This document shows, piece by piece, positions 34,901 to 46,900 of a stretch of DNA of 64,000 bases; the stretch's first letter is position 1, and each line of letters opens with the position of its first letter. The stretch is taken from positions 1,123,915-1,187,914 of the forward strand of contig NC_049988.1 of assembly GCF_000003815.2 (NCBI RefSeq), given 5' to 3'. The notes under the pieces are model-generated. The model saw only the letters and a list, made by a program, of their open reading frames with translations. It ran no database searches and had not been told where the DNA came from. Both the position numbers and the translations under genes were made by a program. Source of the stretch: Branchiostoma floridae. Lineage: Eukaryota; Chordata; Leptocardii; Amphioxiformes; Branchiostomatidae.

Positions 34901-37900
34901 AACAGGGTTTCCAGGGTACACAGAGCGAAGTGGAACCTGGTACAAGGTTGTTGCGGTGAGCATGACGTACGTCGCTGCTGCCCAGACCTGTGCCGCAGAT
35001 GGAGGCCGTCTTGCCGTTGTGAAGTCACAGGATGTGCAGGACTTCCTTGTCGCTATGATTGCGGAGGTTAATGCTGGTACAGATTATTGGATTGGACTTC
35101 TACAAATGACAGTGAGTGTCACGCCTGATAAAAGTGTACTACTTTGTCTGTTTGCTCCCCAATCTATCATTTTCTCATTTTCTTCCGTCATTTTTGTTCG
35201 TCATCTTTTCTTCCTTGTTTTTATATGACCTTGCATCCGGCTTAATTTTTTTCTTCATGTATTTCATTGATGCCATTCTACCCAAACACTTAATATACAT
35301 TCTATAGTACAATGCAAACTTTCTTTCAACATAGATAGACAGGACGTGTGGCATAAAGGCAGGGTGATAGCATGCAGACAAATAGCGGCCACAATTTCAA
35401 TTCGGCACATGCAAAAAAGGGGCTACTCTACGTCAGAAAAAAATAGAAAAGTGGGAAAATACACCTAATCCTCACTGGCATTTTCGGAATTTTTCTCTGT
35501 CAACGGGACTTTTGTATCGACAGAAACAAGGAGCAGTCATCAGTTTTCATCTGATGAAAGCCGCTTGACGTAAATGAGTTTCTTTTAATAATAGTTTTAA
35601 TCAAAAGATACGCTTTGATATGTTTTCTGACATTTGCCTTTCATTGTAAAGGGAGGATGGACATGGTCTGATGGAACAGCGGTTAACAGTGGCTTCACCA
35701 ACTGGGCACCAGGAGAGCCCAACAATGTTGATGAGCAATGTGGGCAACTCCTGCAGGTTCGAGGCTTCAAATGGGACGACACTCGCTGCTATTATCAAAA
35801 GCACTTCGTCTGCCAAATAGGTACTTTTGTTACGCTCTCGAAGCCTCCTTGTAGAAAATTACCCTCGCCAAGCGAGAATATGTAGCGTTTGTGTGTATGT
35901 ATTTATGTATGTATACACGTATACATGTGGGTGACTGTGTGTGTGTACATGTATGTGTGTGTGTGTGTGTGCGCGCGTGTGTAAGAGAGAAAGAGAGAGA
36001 GAGAGAGAGAGATAGTGAGTGAGTGAGTGAGTGAGTGTAGAAGACTGTTTGAGGGTTACTGAGGTAGTGTATAGACATTATCCTTGCAAATCATATAACT
36101 AGAGTTCCACGACCCCATATCTTCACCAAATGATTCTATCTTTTACAACTGCTGTATTGATTGTCGTGGATTATGCAAATACGGTTCTCATTTGCATAAA
36201 TCATATTACTTGATCATGTCCCCATCTATGTTAAGAAAGAAGGCGTTCATCGCAATTTCTGATAATTTATGCAAATAACTAATGTTCAATTATATTCACC
36301 TGTACATAACTTGCAAATGCTACAAGTAAGAAGTTGGCATTATTTACCACAATGGCATTATAGCATTTTATCATTAATAATGCAAATTCGGTATTTATTT
36401 AGCATAACATATATCTTTCATTATTCTTCTCTTTCTCAGTTACAGCTTGTTTCTTGACAGTATCACGACAGTTTGTCCGACTTACGATATTCCAGTAGCG
36501 TGTACCTGAGCAGAATCACGACAGTTTGCACAACTTACGATATTTCTGTAAAGTATTCGTAGCAGCATGACGACAGTTTGTCCATTTACGATACTTCAAT
36601 AGCATGATCTTTGTAGCCATCTTTGGGAGTGGTTATTTGCATTGTTGACATGATGATCATGTCAACTGTGGGAAAATTTGCCTTGTTGACAGGATCATGC
36701 TGTCAGCGCGATTTAAAAGAATTTATCATGAACAGACATTCCTTAAATCTTTTGTCAAGACATTATTGCAGTCATTGTAACATGGTCAGCTACTGGTGAA
36801 TAATTTTTCTGTAATATTGGTTTGGATTTGACTTAATTCTGTTATAAAATCCGTCTTGCATGTCTTACCGCGTGTCACTGTGCTAATGATAAAACGTTGT
36901 GCTGACGTATTTGGTCGTTCCCATTGCCGGACGGGGGTACCGGTGTGACGATACTTTGCACGAAAGGCTTTATTCAAATTGTCGTTCCCATTGTTCGGAC
37001 GGGGGTGTGGCCATACTTTACCGCGCTGCAACCAAATGGGCCAGCTCGCGCGCTACGATAGACGTATCATTTTATCATGCCTATTATGGCATCATTTCCT
37101 GTCAAAATATCATATTCAAAAACGTACCTTGAACTAGCGTAAATACGTCTACGGTATACGTAATTTTCGATTAAAAGGACATCGTTTTATGTATACGATA
37201 TCGTCTCGGAACAAAAATATCAATACACCCCATTATACTCAGCAAAACGCGTCGCTGCTTGATGGTATGTCACACGTGACGTTATTTAAAAGTGGGACGT
37301 GGTTAAGTAACGTCCTGCTCAATCTGTAGTCATTGATCGTTAACTAAGTTATCGATACAATGAAGTAACGCATGCGGCGCTTTTGTGTGACGTGTTCGTA
37401 ATTGGTCGGACGTCACGTAATTAACGTCCGATGTGACGTCAATTTAGGAAAAACGTCACGTATATAGCTCCCGTATTTTTGAAACAAATATATTGCCATA
37501 TAGCGTCTTTTACAGATGTCACACGTCACGTTCGACATATCAAAACACGTCACATGTTTTTCGAACGTGTGACATAAGGTACGTGACGTCTTTTACTGAT
37601 GTCACACGTCACATGGGCATGCCTTTCTGTTTCTGTTCCTCATGGTTATGGCTATGGTAAAGTGACCCGAGACCGGGAGAGCTGAGATCTTATCTAGTTA
37701 TGAACCCACGTGTATGTAACCTTCAAACATCACGTGATATCACTACAAGGTGCATAAATGTAAAAATTATGTGAATCTGTTGCAAAATTTCAAGAAAATG
37801 TGATATAATGGGAACCATTTTGAGCTCGAGGTTCAACGGCATCACATTTTATCACATAAGTTAACACATAATTACATAAAATAACATTCTTGTCACAATT

Positions 37901-40900
37901 CTGATTGCTAGCACAGAAATTGAGCTTTAAGTGAAAAATGTTACTAGTATTAGTTAACATCACATGTTTTCACATTTCCCCCAAACGGTCTGGAAAAATC
38001 ACATTTTAGAATATATTTCAATTATGTAAATTTCACTTTCTCAATGTAGTTTTTAACCTTTAATTGTACTGTGTTTTATAGGCCAAAGGCCTGATACAAA
38101 TAAATAAATAAATAGATAAATAAATAAATAAAAAACATGTTATCTAAATGTGACATTGGCTGTGCACCCATTATGTGAAATAATGTGACTGCCCGTACCA
38201 CAGGTATGGTTAAATATATTGCATTCGTAATGTTTCTTCTTCTTTCTGTTTCTCCTGTCCAATCTTCAAAGCGCTTCATCTCCGTCGTTTCTGGACCGAA
38301 TGATTTGAAACAGAGTGGTCTAATACCTCCTGGCATTTTTTCTCTCATTTTTTTCATATCTGCCTTTAAAACTGTATATTTTGGCCACCTGTACCCTGAT
38401 ATTACAACCGAATGACCTGGTACAGAGGTGCCTTGATCATGTCCATTCAGATTCAATAACACTTTTGGCATACAGTACAACAAAATGCTCAATTTGCAAT
38501 TTTGGCAGTTTTTTTACAAAGAAAGTACATTTTTGGCTCCTAAACCCTGGTTTGACATTCAAATGACCTGAAATTTGGTATAAGAGTGCCCTGGACATGT
38601 TCGCACATGGATTCAATAACACTAGTCACAGTATCAACAAAATGCTTAATTTTGCGATTTTTTGCCCATTTTTTTTACCAAAAAATGACATTTTTGGCTC
38701 CTGTACCCTGGTACCTAAATTCTGGTAAAGGGGTGCACTAGATATTGATCCAAATGACCCATCTTCAATTTTTGGCATGTACCACTTCAAAATGATTTAG
38801 TTGGGGATTTTTGGGTCATTTTCAAATTGGCCAGAGGTCAACGACCTTCTCTTTCAGGTGCTTGGCCTCGACATGTCTATAATATAACTTAATCAAAGGC
38901 AGCCAATGATCTAGCCTGAATCAAAAACCTGAAAAGGATTCGGCAGCCAATCAGCGAGGCTGGTGTAATCTGGAAGAATCGATTTATGCACGGGAGACTT
39001 TTTAAAGAATTCAATTTTGGACTGGGTTGCTTATACAAAAGGCTATAATTTCAGTGGGAGTATTTCTGGACTGGTCTATTTTGCAAGTAAAATGGGGTGC
39101 GCTGTAAGATTTGATTCTTGCACGGAAGGGGCATTTTTTAAAATTCATTTTTGGACTTGGGTGATTATGTCAAAGTCCTATTTTAGCAGAAGTTTTTTTA
39201 ACATAGGGATATCACAGGGAGTATTATTGCACGGAGGGGGAATTTTTTTCAAATTCATTTTTGGACGGGTGATGATTCAAAATTCCATTTTTTAGCGGAA
39301 GTGTTTTTGGACTGGTCTATTTTACCTTTTTTGGGCTAAATTGTGTTTAGTAGAAGTCATTTTTAAGAAGAAGTGCTTCATTTTCGCACATGGGTGATTT
39401 TGGAACAGTCTATTGTTGCATGGGGAGGGAGATGGCTGAAATATGCTGTATTTTCTCTCTAACAAATGTCGGCCTTTCTAATGTTCGTTTATTCTGCTTG
39501 ACCCGGCGTAAAGAAAAACATCCGAAACATCGCAGTTATTTACTTTCCACTACGGCTCATTTGCAGGGAAAGGCAACCTGGCTATTGGTAAGACAGCAAC
39601 CCAGAGTTCCGACTTTGTTCACCTGGGGGAAGCCTTGGGTGCCGGAAAGGCTGTTGATGGTTCCAGAGCGACGGACATTAAGCCAGGAAAAGCGTGTACT
39701 CACACCGAAAATGAGTATCAACCATGGTGGAAGGTGGATTTGTCACGTACCTACACAATAAAGCAGATCAGCATTCTAAACAGGGGCGACTGCTGTGGTA
39801 AGTCTTATCTTATTCCACGCAATAATGGTGGATTTCTACAGAACTACATTATTGTAATTATCATAAACGGATTTGAGAAGCTTAAACGAGTTTGAGAAGC
39901 AGTTCAAATTTCGAAGAGCACTGGGCACAGATAAATTTTCACGACTTTGTCAATAAGATGACGTTGATGTTGATTTGATAGGAATTTAAACCATGTGAGA
40001 ATAAGTAAATACCTCTACGGAGGTTTAGTGTGCTTTTAAAATGCTAGGATAAATACTTATTCAGCTTGCTCTTGAAAGACGCAAATGGGTTACATTTTGT
40101 AGATTTTTTGGTGTTATTGTTATGTTATTGTGTGGGCCGACTACTCTCTCTTCACAGCCAGGGGTTGAATTGCGAGGAGCTTACAATAGGCGCGGGGGTA
40201 AATCGCAAGGGTTTTAACGTCTTATCCGAGGACGGCCCTAACCTAAGCTAGGTACTCATTTTCACCTGAGTGAAGTGAGGAAAGTCGTGTTAAGTGCCTC
40301 TCCCAAGGGCACAACATCAGAACAAATCAGCGGTTTCGAACCCGTTACGTCTTGGGTCTGGGTCAAATACGTTACCGATTGCGCCACACGATGCCGAAAG
40401 ATGTCGAAAGATGTAATTACATTCTATGAATGTTTGTATTTGAAGGAGAACGATTGAAGAACTTCATGGTGCGCGTCGGCCCGAATGAGGACTTTGCCCA
40501 GAATGATCAGTGCGGAGAGATGTACACGGGCACACCAGAGGATGGGCAGACTATCGTGGTGTACTGCAGCCCGCCGATACCCGGCCGTTATGTATCCGTA
40601 CAGCTGATGGGACGGGAAGACAACTTGTCACTGTGCGAAGTGGAGGTCTATGCTGAGACAGGTCAGAAACACTTTATTTTCAAATATGACATGTTTATCA
40701 GCATGAAAGCTCATCTGTGTTGCGTTGGTATAATCCATATTGAAGTTTTGGAACTGTCATCTGACATGTGACCGGAGACCGGGAGAGCTGAAATCTTATC
40801 TAATCATTAACCCACGTATGTAGCCTTCAAACATCACGTGCATGTGCGTGATACTGAATCTGTCACGTGGAAAACCTTGCCTTGGAGGCAGGCTCTTCTA

Positions 40901-43900
40901 CGGGCGTGCTGTTCTGTGGTTGCTACTGTGAACAGTTGCGACTGATATAGTTTTCCTTTTCGTCAACATTGATAGTATCAGGGAAAACTGAAACCATCAC
41001 AACATGCTAAAGATATGAATCATTAACGTCATCATTAGAAAAATGCCCGTAATTAAATCTGCTATTGGGGCAATAAACATCGTACGACGATGGAGAAACT
41101 TTGAACATATTCAAAATCCATTCCAGCTCTATTTTTGGCATACTCGTAGGAGGCTCCTCGACTTTCTATGATTTGCCTACGATTGCGCTGGTACGCTCTT
41201 ATGACATCACCGTACGATGTGCTAAGACCTTTGTGACCACGGCGTTATAACGTTATATTTAAACTATTGCGCCCGATTGTTCCCCTACTTACGACGTACT
41301 GCGTACTGCGTAAATCGCAGTAAATCGTACGCGCTTGTGACAGGGTCTTCAACCTTTATTCATCTTTTTCAGGAACGTGTGGACTATCAGCGTTTCGCCA
41401 CGTCCCCCGGACTGATTGTTACGGTTCAGACATATCCCGTGTCACTGGTGTTACCCTCCAGGACTGTGCGGAGGCGTGCTGTGCCGACTCGACATGCCTG
41501 TCGTTTCAGTACAACATAGGCATTGAATGCTATGTGAAAAGCAGGCTCTGCTCAGATGAGGAGAAAGTGTCTCTATCTTCTGGAAACATGTACGATCGGA
41601 TTCATCTACCAGGTTGGAGCATTTTGTTCATCTATCAAGTACATCATGTATCAAACTGTGGAATTCAACAGCAGAAGTGGGTATTGGTCTTTGAGATACA
41701 ATTTCTTTACAAAATCATTTGTTATGCCTATGTGATCTTGTACCACGGAAATGCAAACTTCCTACCCAACGAAAGAAGGTCTTTTATGCCTTATTTGTGG
41801 CATCGTCGACGCTTTTTTCGTGTAAATTTCATCGTTTATAGCCCAAGCCTTGTTTTGCGTGACAAACGTGAAACGAATCAAACACAAACATGACAATAGC
41901 CCTCAATATCGGGACGATTGCACAGGTAACGATGCGTTACTACTATGCAAAGTCTATTGACTTTGTAGACCCCCCTTCCCCTTCTCCTTTTAGAGTTTAC
42001 ATATTAACCCTATTCAGACCTGTTTTTTTTTGTGGTCACCCCTGGACGAGGGGAAGGGGGGCTTTTGAGGTCCTCCACTTCTAAGTCATATAACTCTTAA
42101 ACGACGTGTCGTATGGCCACCAAATTTTCAGGACATGATGTAGACATAATAATGACAAGTATAAGACGTTTGAGGCTACGCCGACGTAATATGACGTAAT
42201 TATGACGTCATCAATTTGATTATATTGGCCAGACCCATGAAAAAAGGGTTGTCTCCGAAAACTTCAACTTATACTACAAAAATGTAACAGCAAGTACATA
42301 TAACAAAATCATGCCAAAAGCAATATATCAATGACGTCAAAATGACGTCAAAAATGGACGTAAATCACATCTAAGATCATACCAGTTGGGCTCCGCCATA
42401 TCATATCCAACACGTTGAAATTTCAAACATCCTTTTTTTAGAAAAAATAAAGTTTAACGTCCATTATTGCGTTTTGTCTCCAGCATGCCACAATGGTTAC
42501 CAAATACATAACAACATCTGCTACAAGGCCTTCAACATGCAGATGACTTTTCTCGACGCGTCTTGGACCTGTCGTACTGAGGGTGGGAGCCTCGCTATGC
42601 CAAAGGACGCCGGCACAGACGACTTCCTGGTCTCCCTGAAGAAAGATGTGGATGAGAGAGGCCGTTTCCGGTTCGGTTTGGCGGATCGGCGTCAAGAGGG
42701 AGTCTGGGAGTGGGTAGATGGCACCCCACTTGGAGGCTACAGCGCATGGATGCCAGGGGAACCCAACAACGACAACGATGAGGATTGCGTCCTTTATTAT
42801 GACCGAAAGACGAATGACGGAAAGACATGGAATGACGACAAATGTTCATCAGCAAAGAAATTCATCTGTGAAGTTAAACTACCAGGTGTGTTTTCCTTTA
42901 ATTTGAGCATTCACTCAAAATAAAATTATGTATCATTAATATTTCATCATTCAATATTATCTGTTGCCAATTGTAAATATCTTTTTAAAAGTAGAAGCTT
43001 ACAGGCCACACATATGATTTCCGTGTCTCTCATGATCACCCATGCAACAAAAAGCTGTTCACAAATCAAATCATTAATTGTATAACTCAGACAAATTTGA
43101 TTTTCCAAACGCCTATGAAAGGCGAGACACTGACTGATATGGAAATATAACCAAAAAGCCTATCAGCACAATCAATATGAAAATATCGTATTGTAATATG
43201 AATTTTATACTTAAGCTACTTTACTTAAAGGTTAACATTACAATGATTAAACACCAGATGAGTATAACCTGGCATTTTCGAATTCATTTTTCGATATGAT
43301 ATGCAGTTTGAGAAAAAAAAGACTATTAGTGTAAAAATGCTAAGACGAACTCATTTATATCATGAATATTTTGGGGGTGTTCATCTGAATTTCCTACTTG
43401 TCACTTTTAAATCAATTCTGAAGTGACATATATACATTTACTACATATTTCCAGTCTTCAGCCTTAGGTATTCCCCACCTAACGTTACCTAAGGCCACAG
43501 CAAGTAAATTTTATGGATGACATCCTCTGCAGACTGCAAAAATAGTGCGATAGGGCGAAAAAAAACAAGATGGGTGAAAAAAAACAAGATGGCTACATTT
43601 TCAAAAATAGACACCATAAAGTTGTGAAGAATGTTGTAACAAGAATTAAAGGGACAAAACATGGTATCAGAGCCAACAAGGCATTCATACCTGTATTCAA
43701 GACATGTACTGGTGTGGTAAAAGTGACACTAGTGTGGTAGACTGGCATCATGAACAAAGTTGGTAACCACACTCATGGATTCCATATTGATGTCACTTTT
43801 ACAACTATCCAATAAGTTTCATTTCTACAACTTCAGCCCTGGGTACCTCGCAAGTGTCACTTCTACAAGTACAATTATTAGGCTACGATACAACATATTT

Positions 43901-46900
43901 GCTCATTTTGGTACCTTATCGTCATGTTGACCATCCCTGCAGAAGAACAAAATTCTTGTTTTTTTTTCTGAAATCAGGCGAAAATTAATGCGCGCGCTGA
44001 TGTCATCCATAAAATTTACTTGATGTGGCCTAATGTGATATTACTATGCATAGATCACGGGAAAGTAATTTGAATAAAATCTACAAATGTTGAAATGATA
44101 ATGGTAGTATAACGTCTTGACACGCGCATTGTAGGAGAGTATCCTCCTTTCCAAGTCAAAGCAAAGATATATAAGATGAAATTTATTCTTTCTACCCTGT
44201 TTTAGCTCCTATGATTGACAACTGCCAAGTCGGATACAAACTCCTAGCCAGGACCTGCATCCGGATTTATTTCAGGGAAGTGGGCCACAAAGATGCCAGG
44301 AAGATCTGTGAGACGGATGGGGCTACACTAGCCATGCCTAAAACAGAAGAGTTGGATCAGGCTTTGAGAAGCTTTGTCCACAAGGAAGGCCACAACGCCC
44401 AGTTTTGGATCGGCTTGAGGAACAAACCATTGATTTTTCATAAGCTATCTAAGAGACACTGGATTTGGGAAGATGGGTCTACATTGGGCTACTACAAAGT
44501 ACGTTGTTCAAGACATGCCTCGCTTTCACCTAACAGAAACAGATTCAAATATACATTTTATGTCATTGTTGAGCTAGAAAAGTTATAAAACTCCCAATGG
44601 GGTAAAGGAATATTACAAAACTACTAATATAGGACATTTGATTCGATTTATTTCTTTTCTCTTTGTACGATCTACCCAATGATATCAAGTTTGAAAAGTT
44701 ACGAAGTGTTTGAAATTTTTGTGCACTACCCACTAATTTGAGACAGCTATATTGACCTTGAATTTTGACAGACAAATAACAACCTTTAATAGAAAAGTAT
44801 GTTAGATTATAGAAATAGAACTACAAAACTAACTAGAAAGGCCGGCATTTGCTTGGGTGCAAATACAGCATATTTCAGCCATACCCATTCCCACGCAACA
44901 TTGGACTGTTCCAAGTCACCCCTGCGCAAAAATGCAATATTTTAATGTAAGTTATCCCCAAAAGAGAACTAATATTGTGAATTGATTCCATGTCAAAAAA
45001 GAGCTTGCCCAATATGCCCCGGGCCCATATGGGAGAATATAATCTTCCACAGGAGCGCCTATGCATAACTGATTGGTTTTTAGAATTGCGGCAGCTCTTT
45101 TTTTTTCCGAGAGTGAAAAAAAAACGCATCTTCCATTTAGAAGATTTTCGTCATGAAATTACATGACTCCATTCAACAATTTCCACTTCGATAACTTGGT
45201 CTAAGTACCGTCATAATCTCCTTGTGATGTGAGTACATTTATTATTGCAGTGAACTTTTTTTAAGCAAGTAGGGCATACGTTTTAATAATTGTCAGGTGC
45301 AGGTACTGTGTAGTAGGAGTGTTGTTGTTTTTTTCAAGCTAAAAACTTCAATCTTCTTCTTGTTTTTTATGAGCCATTACATAAACGGAGACGTCTCGAA
45401 ATTGTACAAGAATTTTACCACTCTGTCGCTTAATTTCTTTTCTGAAAGATCCCAGGACCAACAAGTTGATTTTGCTTTATCTATATATTTCATTTTCCTT
45501 CGAATTTTTTGTTAAGTAAATGCCCCTGCATACCACTGTTAAATTGTTTTACTTTGTATGCAATCCGCTGAGCCATCGGACGTAATCTTGTCTGAGTGTT
45601 ATAATTTCCTGCTCGTAGCGTGCGAGACCTGGAGGATAGGTGTTTCTACTTTGTTCGGGGATTTCTTTTCGGAGGTCAGTGGTGATACTCTGGTACTGAG
45701 AGTGTTTTATTGGGCTCAAACTCTGGCAGTTTAAAGTTACTTACAATTTTAATGTACAAAGTTTACTTCAAAAAAGAACAACAACAACACTAGAAGTACC
45801 TACATTTGTTCGGGAAAAATACATGCATTCTCGCCACTGTCAAACTTACGTATCAAAACTAAACGCAAGCCGTCCAATTTTCCCTGTCCAAATCTGCTAA
45901 AAATGATTGATAGTGCCGTGCGGAATGTTGGTAAATTCATCGACACTAACGTTCAATGCACGCGTACCGTCCGCTACCGCTCAAATGACCCTGTCTGAAC
46001 TCCAAATCCTCGCAAACTACAATTCAAACCGGGCACAGGGTACCATATGGCCACTGTAAGGCTGTAATATGCATCTGTTTGTGTATATACGGGATTGCAA
46101 GGCCCCGCTTATGAATATTAATTAGCATTCGCCTTTCTCGTCGCTGATTGGCTGGCGTACATAAAGTAATTATCTCTCGCTCTCCCCAGACCGCTGGCAC
46201 CTGGCACGTGTGGGCTCTGGGGTCACTGGAGTTCACAGCAGGAAGCCAAAAGAAAACCAATTTCCCCTCAGAAAAGCGCTGAAATTAAGCATTTTAAAGT
46301 AGTTTATGCCCAAAATTTTACTTTGATCATTTTACCAACTATCTAATGCCTATTTACACCGAATTTAAGGTCATTCCATTGTAATTCAAGGGAACAGGGG
46401 CCCACAATATACCGTTTTGGTCAAAACATGACCTTTAAACTTCAATAGAATCATTTTAGAGGCAGATATGAAAAAAATGATAGAACTGCACCTTGGTATT
46501 GACCCAACCTACCCTTGTGCCAAATTTCAGGTTATTCGGTCACGGAACGACGGAGATGAATCGCGGGGAAGATTTGACCGGAGAAAGAAAGAAAGAAAGA
46601 AGCATTACCAATACCATATATTTCACCATACCATATATGGCATGGCTGAAATATAATAACAGAGATGGTAATATTTTGGAAAATCTTATTTTGAAATTTT
46701 GCTTCCCCATACCCCAACCATTTCTGAACAGTTGTACCATTATGCTTCAACAGGGATGGAATCCAGCAGAGCCAGATGACAGCAGATGGACCCATTTTAG
46801 GAACCTATGCGTGACGTACCGGTCATGTCGCCCTGGTTATCCCATGTGGGGTGATACTTGCTGTCATTTCCGGCACGGGTTTATCTGTCAAGCACCTCTG

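Noticed and set aside
40131-40397. A tRNA gene from the A-box and B-box matches
   Set aside because: No cloverleaf with paired acceptor stem could be drawn; the sequence continues into a SINE body.
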